64,000 bases of DNA, from positions 26,939,501 to 27,003,500 of the forward strand of contig CP114481.1 in assembly GCA_027186245.1 (NCBI GenBank), written 5' to 3'. The notes under the pieces are model-generated. The model was not told where the DNA came from. It searched no databases and worked only from the letters and a program-made list of their open reading frames with translations. Source of the DNA: Coriaria nepalensis. Lineage: Eukaryota; Streptophyta; Magnoliopsida; Cucurbitales; Coriariaceae. This document shows, piece by piece, positions 52,231 to 64,000 of this stretch. The position numbers and the translations under genes are program-made. Positions within the stretch are counted from its first letter, which is position 1. Every line of letters begins with the position of its first letter.

Positions 52231-53845
52231 GTCATATTTAAAGGCCGAATTTCGTTCGAAGCGATTTAGAATGATTTAATGACTAAAAGAGACGCAATAA
52301 TATGAATTTTAGGCTAAAAAAATGCATAGTTGCCTTCAATAGATCAATTACAAGTTATGCATGAAAGTCGTGTCTTAAATACAAAAATAGAATTGGTTCG
52401 AAGTACTTTCAAACAATTTAATGAAATGAAAAGACTGAATGATATACTTTTTAAGGCTAAAACAATGCATTGTTGTCGTCAATAAATTAATTGCAAGTTA
52501 TGTAAGAAAATCATGTTTGAAAGGCGAAAATAAAATTCGTTCAACTTAATTTACAATGATTTAATGACTGGATGAGACTCAATGACATGACTTTAAGGCT
52601 AAACAAATGCATTGTTGCCTTCAATAGATTAACTGCAAGTTATGCACGAAAGTCATGTTTAAAGGCCGAATTTCGTTCGAAGCGATTTAGAATGATTTAA
52701 TGACTAAAAGAGACGCAATAATATGACTTTAAGGCTAAAAAAATGCATAGTTGCCTTCAATAGATCAATTACAAGTTATTCATGAAAGTCGTGTCTTAAA
52801 TGCAAAAATATAATTGGTTCGAAGTGCTTTCAAACAATTTAATGAAATGAAAAGACTGAATGATATACTTTTTAGGGCTAAAATAATGCATTGTTGTCGT
52901 CAATAAATTAATTGCAAGTTATGTAAGAAAATCATGTTTGAAAGGCGAAAATAGAATTCGTTCAACTTAATTTAGAATGATTTAATGACTGGATGAGACT
53001 CAATGACATGACTTTAGGCTAAACAAATGCATTGTTGCCTTCAATAGATTAACTGCAAGTTATGCACGAAAGTCATGTTTAAAGGCCGAATTTCGTTCGA
53101 AGCGATTTAGAATGATTTAATGACTAAAAGAGACGCAATAATATGACTTTAAGGCTAAAAAAATGCATAGTTGCCTTCAATAGATCAATTACAAGTTATT
53201 CATCAAAGTCGTGTCTTAAATGCAAAAATATAATTGGTTCGAAGTGCTTTCAAACAATTTAATGAAATGAAAAGACTGAATGATATACTTTTTAGGGCTA
53301 AAATAATGCATTGTTGTCGTCAATAAATTAATTGCAAGTTATGTAAGAAAATCATGTTTGAAAGGCGAAAATAGAATTCGTTCAACTTAATTTAGAATGA
53401 TTTAATGACTGGATGAGACTCAATGACATGACTTTAAGGCCAAACAAATGCATTGTTGCCTTCAATAGATTAACTGCAAGTTATGTACGAAAGTCATGTT
53501 TAAAGGCCGAATTTCGTTCGAAGCGATTTAGAATGATTTAATGACTAAAAGAGACGCAATAATATGACTTTAAGGCTAAAAAAATGCATAGTTGCCTTCA
53601 ATAGATCAATTACAAGTTATGCATGAAAGTCGTGCCTTAAATGCAAAAATAGAATTGGTTGGAAGTGCTTTCAAACAATTTAATGAAATGAAAAGACTAA
53701 ATGATATACTTTTTAAGGCTAAAATAATGCATTGTTGTCGTCAATAAATAAATTGCAAGTTATGTAAGAAAATCATGTTTGAAAGGCGAAAATAGAATTC
53801 GTTCAACTTAATTTAGAATGATTTAATGACTGGATGAGACTCAAT
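52155..53845. repeat. Four-unit block S9, copy 1
   Basis: Markers in order are GACTTAATGACATG, GTCATATTTAAAGG, AAAACAATGC, AAAATAAAATTCG, TTTACAATG, a 1-bp loss in GACTTTAGGC (53011), TTCATCAAAGTC, TTTTTAGGGC, AAGGCCAAAC (53436), TTATGTACG, GTGCCTTAAATG, GGTTGGAAGTGC, GACTAAATG and AATAAATAAATTGC. All recur 2525 bp (6 units minus 1 bp) downstream. Confidence 0.85.
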
Positions 53846-54679
53846 GACATGACTTTAAGGCTAAACAAATGCAATGTTGCCTTCAATAGATTAACTGCAA
53901 GTTATGCACGAAAGTCATATTTAAAGGCCGAATTTCGTTCGAAGCGATTTAGAATGATTTAATGACTAAAAGAGACGCAATAATATGAATTTTAGGCTAA
54001 AAAAGTGCATAGTTGCCTTCAATAGATCAATTACAAGTTATGCATGAAAGTCGTGTCTTAAATGCTAAAATATAATTGGTTCGAAGTGCTTTCAAACAAT
54101 TTAATGAAATGAAAAGACTGAATGATATACTTTTTAAGGCTAAAATAATGCATTGTTGTCGTCAATAAATTAATTGCCCGTTATGTAAGAAAATCATGTT
54201 TGAAAGGCGAAAATAGAATTCGTTCAACTTAATTTAGAATGATTTAATGACTGGATGAGACTCAATGACAAGACTTTAAGGCTAAACAAATGCATTTTTG
54301 CCTTCAATAGATTAACTGCAAGTTATGCACGAAAGTCATGTTTAAAGGCCGAAATTCGTTCGAAGCGATTTAGAATGATTTAATGACTAAAAGAAACGCA
54401 ATAATATGACTTTAAGGCTAAAAAAATGCATAGTTGCCTTCAATAGATCAATTACAAGTTATGCATGAAAGTCGTGTCTTAAATACAAAAATAGAATTGG
54501 TTCGAAGTACTTTCAAACAATTTAATGAAATGAAAAGACTGAATGATATACTTTTTAAGGCTAAAATAATGCATTGTTGTCGTCAATAAATTAATTGCAA
54601 GTTATGTAAGAAAATCATGTTTGAAAGGCGAAAATAGAATTCGTTCAACTTAATTTAGAATGATTTAATGACTGGATGA

Positions 54680-56370
54680 GACTTAATGACATGACTTTAA
54701 GGCTAAACAAATGCATTGTTGCCTTCAATAGATTAACTGCAAGTTATGCACGAAAGTCATATTTAAAGGCCGAATTTCGTTCGAAGCGATTTAGAATGAT
54801 TTAATGACTAAAAGAGACGCAATAATATGAATTTTAGGCTAAAAAAATGCATAGTTGCCTTCAATAGATCAATTACAAGTTATGCATGAAAGTCGTGTCT
54901 TAAATACAAAAATAGAATTGGTTCGAAGTACTTTCAAACAATTTAATGAAATGAAAAGACTGAATGATATACTTTTTAAGGCTAAAACAATGCATTGTTG
55001 TCGTCAATAAATTAATTGCAAGTTATGTAAGAAAATCATGTTTGAAAGGCGAAAATAAAATTCGTTCAACTTAATTTACAATGATTTAATGACTGGATGA
55101 GACTCAATGACATGACTTTAAGGCTAAACAAATGCATTGTTGCCTTCAATAGATTAACTGCAAGTTATGCACGAAAGTCATGTTTAAAGGCCGAATTTCG
55201 TTCGAAGCGATTTAGAATGATTTAATGACTAAAAGAGACGCAATAATATGACTTTAAGGCTAAAAAAATGCATAGTTGCCTTCAATAGATCAATTACAAG
55301 TTATTCATGAAAGTCGTGTCTTAAATGCAAAAATATAATTGGTTCGAAGTGCTTTCAAACAATTTAATGAAATGAAAAGACTGAATGATATACTTTTTAG
55401 GGCTAAAATAATGCATTGTTGTCGTCAATAAATTAATTGCAAGTTATGTAAGAAAATCATGTTTGAAAGGCGAAAATAGAATTCGTTCAACTTAATTTAG
55501 AATGATTTAATGACTGGATGAGACTCAATGACATGACTTTAGGCTAAACAAATGCATTGTTGCCTTCAATAGATTAACTGCAAGTTATGCACGAAAGTCA
55601 TGTTTAAAGGCCGAATTTCGTTCGAAGCGATTTAGAATGATTTAATGACTAAAAGAGACGCAATAATATGACTTTAAGGCTAAAAAAATGCATAGTTGTC
55701 TTCAATAGATCAATTACAAGTTATTCATCAAAGTCGTGTCTTAAATGCAAAAATATAATTGGTTCGAAGTGCTTTCAAACAATTTAATGAAATGAAAAGA
55801 CTGAATGATATACTTTTTAGGGCTAAAATAATGCATTGTTGTCGTCAATAAATTAATTGCAAGTTATGTAAGAAAATCATGTTTGAAAGGCGAAAATAGA
55901 ATTCGTTCAACTTAATTTAGAATGATTTAATGACTGGATGAGACTCAATGACATGACTTTAAGGCCAAACAAATGCATTGTTGCCTTCAATAGATTAACT
56001 GCAAGTTATGTACGAAAGTCATGTTTAAAGGCCGAATTTCGTTCGAAGCGATTTAGAATGATTTAATGACTAAAAGAGACGCAATAATATGACTTTAAGG
56101 CTAAAAAAATGCATAGTTGCCTTCAATAGATCAATTACAAGTTATGCATGAAAGTCGTGCCTTAAATGCAAAAATAGAATTGGTTGGAAGTGCTTTCAAA
56201 CAATTTAATGAAATGAAAAGACTAAATGATATACTTTTTAAGGCTAAAATAATGCATTGTTGTCGTCAATAAATAAATTGCAAGTTATGTAAGAAAATCA
56301 TGTTTGAAAGGCGAAAATAGAATTCGTTCAACTTAATTTAGAATGATTTAATGACTGGATGAGACTCAAT
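54680..56370. repeat. Four-unit block S9, copy 2
   Basis: This copy shows the same fourteen markers as copy 1, with the 1-bp loss at 55536-55545 and AAGGCCAAAC at 55961. A private change is TTGTCTTCAATAG near 55697. The first unit appears again at 57618-58046, and the last unit again at about 63080-63520. Confidence 0.85.
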
Positions 56371-56785
56371 GACAAGACTTTAAGGCTAAACAAATGCATT
56401 GTTGCCTTCAATAGATTAACTGCAAGTTATGCACGAAAGTCATGTTTAAAGGCCGAATTTCGTTCGAAGCGATTTAGAATGATTTAATGACTAAAAGAGA
56501 CGCAATAATATGACTTTAAGGCTAAAAAAATGCATAGTTGCCTTCAATAGATCAATTACAAGTTATTCATCAAAGTCGTGTCTTAATTGCAAAAATATAA
56601 TTGGTTCGAAGTGCTTTCAAACAATTTAATGAAATGAAAAGACTGAATGATATACTTTTTAGGGCTAAAATAATGCATTGTTGTCGTCAATAAATTAATT
56701 GCAAGTTATGTAAGAAAATCATGTTTGAAAGGCGAAAATAGAATTCGTTCAACTTAATTTAGAATGATTTAATGACTGGATGAGA
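55930..56785. repeat. Segmental duplication S10, first copy (about 2 units)
   Basis: AAGGCCAAAC, TTATGTACG, GTGCCTTAAATG, GGTTGGAAG, GACTAAATG and, in the next unit, CATCAAAGTC with GTCTTAATTGC occur together and recur at +7148 bp (17 units minus 9 bp). This links the S9 tail with a following unit not present in S9 copy 1. Confidence 0.75.
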
Positions 56786-57240
56786 CTCAATGACAAGACT
56801 TTAAGGCTAAACAAATGCATTGTTGCCTTCAATAGATTAACTGCAAGTTATGCACGAAAGTCATGTTTAAAGGCCGAATTTCGTTCGAAGCGATTTAGAA
56901 TGATTTAATGACTAAAAGAGACGCAATAATATGACTTTAAGGCTAAAAAAATGCATAGTTGCCTTCAATAGATCAATTACAAGTTATTCATGAAAGTCGT
57001 GTCTTAAATGCAAAAATATAATTGGTTCGAAGTGCTTTCAAACAATTTAATGAAATGAAAAGACTGAATGATATACTTTTTAGGGCTAAAATAATGCATT
57101 GTTGTCGTCAATAAATTAATTGCAAGTTATGTAAGAAAATCATGTTTGAAAGGCGAAAATAGAATTCGTTCAACTTAATTTAGAATGATTTAATGACTGG
57201 ATGAGACTCAATGACATGACTTTAGGCTAAACAAATGCAT

Positions 57241-57253
57241 TGTTGCTGATTAA
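57241..57253. repeat. 7-bp deletion at the start of an A monomer
   Basis: The A start reads TTGCTGATTAACTG where all others read TTGCCTTCAATAGATTAACTG. It is the largest deletion in the window and removes part of the start shared by all three monomer types. It also follows a 1-bp loss in GACTTTAGGC (57221). Confidence 0.9.
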
Positions 57254-57617
57254 CTGCAAGTTATGCACGAAAGTCATGTTTAAAGGCCGAATTTCGTTCG
57301 AAGCGATTTAGAATGATTTAATGACTAAAAGAGACGCAATAATATGACTTTAAGGCTAAAAAAATGCATAGTTGCCTTCAATAGATCAATTACAAGTTAT
57401 TCATGAAAGTCGTGTCTTAAATGCAAAAATATAATCGGTTCGAAGTGCTTTCAAACAATTTAATGAAATGAAAAGACTGAATGATATACTTTTTAGGGCT
57501 AAAATAATGCATTGTTGTCGTCAATAAATTAATTGCAAGTTATGTAAGAAAATCATGTTTGAAAGGCGAAAATAGAATTCGTTCAACTTAATTTAGAATG
57601 ATTTAATGACTGGATGA

Positions 57618-58046
57618 GACTTAATGACATGACTTTAAGGCTAAACAAATGCATTGTTGCCTTCAATAGATTAACTGCAAGTTATGCACGAAAGTCATAT
57701 TTAAAGGCCGAATTTCGTTCGAAGCGATTTAGAATGATTTAATGACTAAAAGAGACGCAATAATATGAATTTTAGGCTAAAAAAATGCATAGTTGCCTTC
57801 AATAGATCAATTACAAGTTATGCATGAAAGTCGTGTCTTAAATACAAAAATAGAATTGGTTCGAAGTACTTTCAAACAATTTAATGAAATGAAAAGACTG
57901 AATGATATACTTTTTAAGGCTAAAACAATGCATTGTTGTCGTCAATAAATTAATTGCAAGTTATGTAAGAAAATCATGTTTGAAAGGCGAAAATAAAATT
58001 CGTTCAACTTAATTTACAATGATTTAATGACTGGATGAGACTCAAT
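57618..58046. repeat. Partial copy of block S9 (first unit only)
   Basis: GACTTAATGACATG, GTCATATTTAAAGG, AAAACAATGC, AAAATAAAATTCG and TTTACAATG recur here, then the sequence parts from S9 at GACAAGAC. The offset from copy 2 is 2938 bp, seven units minus the 9 bp lost nearby. Confidence 0.8.
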
Positions 58047-59639
58047 GACAAGACTTTAAGGCTAAACAAATGCATTGTTGCCTTCAATAGATTAACTGCA
58101 AGTTATGCACGAAAGTCATGTTTAAAGGCCGAATTTCGTTCGAAGCGATTTAGAATGATTTAATGACTAAAAGAGACGCAATAATATGACTTTAAGGCTA
58201 AAAAAATGCATAGTTGCCTTCAATAGATCAATTACAAGTTATTCATCAAAGTCGTGTCTTAAATGCAAAAATATAATTGGTTCGAAGTGCTTTCAAACAA
58301 TTTAATGAAATGAAAAGACTGAATGATATACTTTTTAGGGCTAAAATAATGCATTGTTGTCGTCAATAAATTAATTGCAAGTTATGTAAGAAAATCAAGT
58401 TTGAAAGGCGAAAATAGAATTCGTTCAACTTAATTTAGAATGATTTAATGACTGGATGAGACTCAATGACATGACTTTAAGGCTAAACAAATGCATTGTT
58501 GCCTTCAATAGATTAACTGCAAGTTATGCACGAAAGTCATGTTTAAAGGCCGAATTTCGTTCGAAGCGATTTAGAATGATTTAATGACTAAAAGAGACGC
58601 AATAATATGACTTTAAGGCTAAAAAAATGCATAGTTGCCTTCAATAGATCAATTACAAGTTATTCATGAAAGTCGTGTCTTAAATGCAAAAATATAATTG
58701 GTTCGAAGTGCTTTCAAACAATTTAATGAAATGAAAAGACTGAATGATATACTTTTTAGGGCTAAAATAATGCATTGTTGTCGTCAATAAATTAATTGCA
58801 AGTTATGTAAGAAAATCATGTTTGAAAGGCGAAAATAGAATTCGTTCAACTTAATTTAGAATGATTTAATGACTGGATGAGACTCAATGACATGACTTTA
58901 GGCTAAACAAATGCATTGTTGCCTTCAATAGATTAACTGCAAGTTATGCACGAAAGTCATGTTTAAAGGCCGAATTTCGTTCGAAGCGATTTAGAATGAT
59001 TTAATGACTAAAAGAGACGCAATAATATGACTTTAAGGCTAAAAAAATGCATAGTTGCCTTCAATAGATCAATTACAAGTTATTCATCAAAGTCGTGTCT
59101 TAAATGCAAAAATATAATTGGTTCGAAGTGCTTTCAAACAATTTAATGAAATGAAAAGACTGAATGATATACTTTTTAGGGCTAAAATAATGCATTGTTG
59201 TCGTCAATAAATTAATTGCAAGTTATGTAAGAAAATCAAGTTTGAAAGGCGAAAATAGAATTCGTTCAACTTAATTTAGAATGATTTAATGACTGGATGA
59301 GACTCAATGACATGACTTTAAGGCTAAACAAATGCATTGTTGCCTTTAATAGATTAACTGCAAGTTATGCACGAAAGTCATATTTAAAGGCCGAATTTCG
59401 TTCGAAGCGATTTAGAATGATTTAATGACTAAAAGAGACGCAATAATATGAATTTTAGGCTAAAAAAATGCATAGTTGCCTTCAATAGATCAATTACAAG
59501 TTATGCATGAAAGTCGTGTCTTAAATGCAAAAATATAATTGGTTCGAAGTGCTTTCAAACAATTTAATGAAATGAAAAGACTGAATGATATACTTTTTAA
59601 GGCTAAAATAATGCATTGTTGTCGTCAATAAATTAATTG

Positions 59640-62600
59640 CCAGTTATGTAAGAAAATCATGTTTGAAAGGCGAAAATAGAATTCGTTCAACTTAATTTAG
59701 AATGATTTAATGACTGGATGAGACTCAATGACAAGACTTTAAGGCTAAACAAATGCATTGTTGCCTTCAATAGATTAACTGCAAGTTATGCACGAAAGTC
59801 ATGTTTAAAGGCCGAAATTCGTTCGAAGCGATTTAGAATGATTTAATGACTAAAAGAGACGCAATAATATGACTTTAAGGCTAAAAAAATGCATAGTTGC
59901 CTTCAATAGATCAATTACAAGTTATGCATGAAAGTCGTGTCTTAAATACAAAAATAGAATTGGTTCGAAGTACTTTCAAACAATTTAATGAAATGAAAAG
60001 ACTGAATGATATACTTTTTAAGGCTAAAATAATGCATTGTTGTCGTCAATAAATTAATTGCCAGTTATGTAAGAAAATCATGTTTGAAAGGCGAAAATAG
60101 AATTCGTTCAACTTAATTTAGAATGATTTAATTACTGGATGAGACTCAATGACAAGACTTTAAGGCTAAACAAATGCATTGTTGCCTTCAATAGATTAAC
60201 TGCAAGTTATGCACGAAAGTCATGTTTAAAGGCCGAATTTCGTTCGAAGCGATTTAGAATGATTTAATGACTAAAAGAGACGCAATAATATGAATTTTAG
60301 GCTAAAAAAATGCATAGTTGCCTTCAATAGATCAATTACAAGTTATGCATGAAAGTCGTGTCTTAAATACAAAAATAGAATTGGTTCGAAGTACTTTCAA
60401 ACAATTTAATGAAATGAAAAGACTGAATGATATACTTTTTAAGGCTAAAATAATGCATTGTTGTCGTCAATAAATTAATTGCCAGTTATGTAAGAAAATC
60501 ATGTTTGAAAGGCGAAAATAGAATTCGTTCAACTTAATTTAGAATGATTTAATTACTGGATGAGACTCAATGACAAGACTTTAAGGCTAAACAAATGCAT
60601 TGTTGCCTTCAATAGATTAACTGCAAGTTATGCACGAAAGTCATGTTTAAAGGCCGAATTTCGTTCGAAGCGATTTAGAATGATTTAATGACTAAAAGAG
60701 ACGCAATAATATGACTTTAAGGCTAAAAAAATGCATAGTTGCCTTCAATAGATCAATTACAAGTTATTCATCAAAGTCGTGTCTTAAATGCAAAAATATA
60801 ATTGGTTCGAAGTGCTTTCAAACAATTTAATGAAATGAAAAGACTGAATGATATACTTTTTAAGGCTAAAATAATGCATTGTTGTCGTCAATAAATTAAT
60901 TGCCAGTTATGTAAGAAAATCATGTTTGAAAGGCGAAAATAGAATTCGTTCAACTTAATTTAGAATGATTTAATGACTGGATGAGACTCAATGACAAGAC
61001 TTTAAGGCTAAACAAATGCATTGTTGCCTTCAATAGATTAACTGCAAGTTATGCACGAAAGTCATGTTTAAAGGCCGAATTTCGTTCGAAGCGATTTAGA
61101 ATGATTTAATGACTAAAAGAGACGCAATAATATGACTTTAAGGCTAAAAAAATGCATAGTTGCCTTCAATAGATCAATTACAAGTTATTCATCAAAGTCG
61201 TGTCTTAAATGCAAAAATATAATTGGTTCGAAGTGCTTTCAAACAATTTAATGAAATGAAAAGACTGAATGATATACTTTTTAAGGCTAAAATAATGCAT
61301 TGTTGTCGTCAATAAATTAATTGCCAGTTATGTAAGAAAATCATGTTTGAAAGGCGAAAATAGAATTCGTTCAACTTAATTTAGAATGATTTAATTACTG
61401 GATGAGACTCAATGACAAGACTTTAAGGCTAAACAAATGCATTGTTGCCTTCAATAGATTAACTGCAAGTTATGCACGAAAGTCATGTTTAAAGGCCGAA
61501 ATTCGTTCGAAGCGATTTAGAATGATTTAATGACTAAAAGAGACGCAATAATATGACTTTAAGGCTAAAAAAATGCATAGTTGCCTTCAATAGATCAATT
61601 ACAAGTTATTCATCAAAGTCGTGTCTTAAATGCAAAAATATAATTGGTTCGAAGTGCTTTCAAACAATTTAATGAAATGAAAAGACTGAATGATATACTT
61701 TTTAAGGCTAAAATAATGCATTGTTGTCGTCAATAAATTAATTGCCAGTTATGTAAGAAAATCATGTTTGAAAGGCGAAAATAGAATTCGTTCAACTTAA
61801 TTTAGAATGATTTAATGACTGGATGAGACTCAATGACAAGACTTTAAGGCTAAACAAATGCATTGTTGCCTTCAATAGATTAACTGCAAGTTATGCACGA
61901 AAGTCATGTTTAAAGGCCGAAATTCGTTCGAAGCGATTTAGAATGATTTAATGACTAAAAGAGACGCAATAATATGACTTTAAGGCTAAAAAAATGCATA
62001 GTTGCCTTCAATAGATCAATTACAAGTTATGCATGAAAGTCGTGTCTTAAATACAAAAATAGAATTGGTTCGAAGTACTTTCAAACAATTTAATGAAATG
62101 AAAAGACTGAATGATATACTTTTTAAGGCTAAAATAATGCATTGTTGTCGTCAATAAATTAATTGCCAGTTATGTAAGAAAATCATGTTTGAAAGGCGAA
62201 AATAGAATTCGTTCAACTTAATTTAGAATGATTTAATTACTGGATGAGACTCAATGACAAGACTTTAAGGCTAAACAAATGCATTGTTGCCTTCAATAGA
62301 TTAACTGCAAGTTATGCACGAAAGTCATGTTTAAAGGCCGAATTTCGTTCGAAGCGATTTAGAATGATTTAATGACTAAAAGAGACGCAATAATATGAAT
62401 TTTAGGCTAAAAAAATGCATAGTTGCCTTCAATAGATCAATTACAAGTTATGCATGAAAGTCGTGTCTTAAATACAAAAATAGAATTGGTTCGAAGTACT
62501 TTCAAACAATTTAATGAAATGAAAAGACTGAATGATATACTTTTTAAGGCTAAAATAATGCATTGTTGTCGTCAATAAATTAATTGCCAGTTATGTAAGA

Positions 62601-63015
62601 AAATCATGTTTGAAAGGCGAAAATAGAATTCGTTCAACTTAATTTAGAATGATTTAATTACTGGATGAGACTCAATGACAAGACTTTAAGGCTAAACAAA
62701 TGCATTGTTGCCTTCAATAGATTAACTGCAAGTTATGCACGAAAGTCATGTTTAAAGGCCGAATTTCGTTCGAAGCGATTTAGAATGATTTAATGACTAA
62801 AAGAGACGCAATAATATGACTTTAAGGCTAAAAAAATGCATAGTTGCCTTCAATAGATCAATTACAAGTTATTCATCAAAGTCGTGTCTTAAATGCAAAA
62901 ATATAATTGGTTCGAAGTGCTTTCAAACAATTTAATGAAATGAAAAGACTGAATGATATACTTTTTAAGGCTAAAATAATGCATTGTTGTCGTCAATAAA
63001 TTAATTGCCAGTTAT
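59640..63015. repeat. Nine consecutive units sharing one C-monomer substitution
   Basis: The C monomers at about 59640, 60061, 60482, 60903, 61324, 61745, 62166, 62587 and 63008 all read AATTGCCAGTTATG instead of AATTGCAAGTTATG. Elsewhere this form is seen only near 49969, with a relative, GCCCGTTATG, near 54176. The units within the run still alternate in B type (CATCAAAGTC with ATGCAAAAATATAATT versus GCATGAAAG with ATACAAAAATAG) and in AATGACTGG versus AATTACTGG. The run therefore contains a secondary pattern and is not nine copies of one unit. Confidence 0.85.
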
Positions 63016-63079
63016 GTAAGAAAATCATGTTTGAAAGGCGAAAATAGAATTCGTTCAACTTAATTTAGAATGATTTAAT

Positions 63080-63935
63080 GACTGGATGAGACTCAATGAC
63101 ATGACTTTAAGGCCAAACAAATGCATTGTTGCCTTCAATAGATTAACTGCAAGTTATGTACGAAAGTCATGTTTAAAGGCCGAATTTCGTTCGAAGCGAT
63201 TTAGAATGATTTAATGACTAAAAGAGACGCAATAATATGACTTTAAGGCTAAAAAAATGCATAGTTGCCTTCAATAGATCAATTACAAGTTATGCATGAA
63301 AGTCGTGCCTTAAATGCAAAAATAGAATTGGTTGGAAGTGCTTTCAAACAATTTAATGAAATGAAAAGACTAAATGATATACTTTTTAAGGCTAAAATAA
63401 TGCATTGTTGTCATCAATAAATTAATTGCAAGTTATGTAAGAAAATCATGTTTGAAAGGCGAAAATAGAATTCGTTCAACTTAATTTAGAATGATTTAAT
63501 GACTGGATGAGACTCAATGACAAGACTTTAAGGCTAAACAAATGCATTGTTGCCTTCAATAGATTAACTGCAAGTTATGCACGAAAGTCATGTTTAAAGG
63601 CCGAATTTCGTTCGAAGCGATTTAGAATGATTTAATGACTAAAAGAGACGCAATAATATGACTTTAAGGCTAAAAAAATGCATAGTTGCCTTCAATAGAT
63701 CAATTACAAGTTATTCATCAAAGTCGTGTCTTAATTGCAAAAATATAATTGGTTCGAAGTGCTTTCAAACAATTTAATGAAATGAAAAGACTGAATGATA
63801 TACTTTTTAGGGCTAAAATAATGCATTGTTTTCGTCAATAAATTAATTGCAAGTTATGTAAGAAAATCATGTTTGAAAGGCGAAAATAGAATTCGTTCAA
63901 CTTAATTTAGAATGATTTAATGACTGGATGAGACT
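63080..63935. repeat. Segmental duplication S10, second copy
   Basis: AAGGCCAAAC (63109) to GTCTTAATTGC (63729) match the block near 56 kb. Private differences are GTTGTCATCAATAAATTAATT where the first copy has GTTGTCGTCAATAAATAAATT, and GTTTTCGTC near 63828. Confidence 0.75.
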
Positions 63936-64000
63936 CAATGACATGACTTTAAGGCTAAACAAATGCATTGTTGCCTTCAATAGATTAACTGCAAGTTATG

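Larger units (their letters stand above)
1..64000. repeat. Satellite DNA array, 421-bp trimeric higher-order repeat, about 152 units
   Basis: The entire window is head-to-tail repeats with a 421-bp period, seen from A-monomer starts at 1, 422, 843, 1264 and on to 63971. Each unit has three homologous monomers, A, B and C, which share a start like TTGCCTTCAATAGAT and an end like AAGGCTAAA..ATGCAT but differ internally. By eye they are roughly 70% alike, whereas same-position monomers in different units are mostly well above 95% alike, the usual signature of a higher-order repeat. One A monomer counts 45 G+C in 136 bp (33%); B and C are poorer. All units run in one direction and no unique or foreign sequence interrupts them. 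Every frame is broken by stops within about 200 bp. Location at a centromere or in pericentromeric heterochromatin is inferred from structure only. Family and species are not identified. Confidence 0.98.
49700..64000. repeat. Uniform domain of the array, free of C2/A2 units
   Basis: From 49.7 kb on, only A1, B1/B2 and C1 forms are present apart from one B3. Nearly every C keeps GAATTC and nearly every A keeps CACGAAAG. New variants shared between neighbours are TTTTTAGGGC (50769-59190 and again near 63806), CATCAAAGTC, GACTTTAGGC and GCCAGTTATG. By eye this part has far fewer private substitutions than the first 17 kb. Confidence 0.75.

Noticed and set aside
1..64000. CRISPR array
   Set aside because: Repeats are direct and regular, but there are no unique spacers, the unit is 421 bp, and the repeat itself makes up all of the sequence.
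1..64000. Bacterial or plasmid iteron region or replication origin
   Set aside because: An array of about 152 long units without any gene does not fit iterons. The three-monomer hierarchy fits eukaryotic satellite DNA.
1..64000. Transposon, LTR or terminal inverted repeats inside the array
   Set aside because: I followed the A-B-C order through the window and found no insertion longer than 8 bp and no inverted segment.
1..64000. Assignment to the ~142-bp EcoRI satellite of Tenebrio molitor
   Set aside because: Monomer length, AT-richness and an EcoRI site agree, but I cannot confirm sequence identity, and that satellite is known as a uniform monomeric array, not a 421-bp trimer.

Overview
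The whole 64 kb window is one uninterrupted tandem array of AT-rich satellite DNA. It contains no gene, RNA gene, transposon, CRISPR array or unique sequence that I can support. The repeat is a higher-order repeat (HOR) of 421 bp made of three related but distinct monomers in fixed order: A (136 bp), B (143 bp) and C (142 bp). The first unit is 1-136 / 137-279 / 280-421. About 152 units fit in the window, all in the same orientation. The last A monomer starts at 63971, where 152 perfect units would put it at 63993. The indels I found by eye sum to the 22 bp difference, so phase is never lost. Both window edges lie inside the array.

This kind of sequence points to a eukaryotic nuclear genome (centromeric or pericentromeric heterochromatin, or another satellite block) assembled from long reads. 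I do not recognise the family. AT-rich satellites with ~142-bp monomers and an EcoRI site are known from darkling beetles, but that is only a resemblance in length and site; the taxon stays open.

Layout. 1-5.4 kb: the most varied units, with two copies of block 'P' (a divergent C followed by a divergent A). 5.4-17.2 kb: a 12-unit (~5.1 kb) segment and its near-identical copy 16 units downstream, with a nested 3-unit block present three times. 17.2-27 kb: mixed units, a one-unit tandem duplication (19.9-20.75 kb) and pairs of longer blocks 9 and 12 units apart. 27-38 kb: frequent C2/A2 variant units, a three-unit tandem duplication, a threefold amplification of a single unit (33.26-34.52 kb), and a clear conversion or crossover product (36.6-36.8 kb). 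38-50 kb: mostly ordinary units, a 2-bp-deleted B subtype, and the last C2/A2 units. 50-64 kb: the most uniform part, without C2/A2 units, carrying recently spread private variants, including nine consecutive units with the same C-monomer substitution.

The pattern is what unequal exchange, gene conversion and local segmental amplification are expected to produce, acting in whole multiples of 421 bp. The features most worth following are a CENP-B-box-like motif in every A monomer (8 of 9 conserved positions in four copies), repeated use of a 16-unit (~6.7 kb) copying distance, and the gradient from diverse to uniform repeats across the window.
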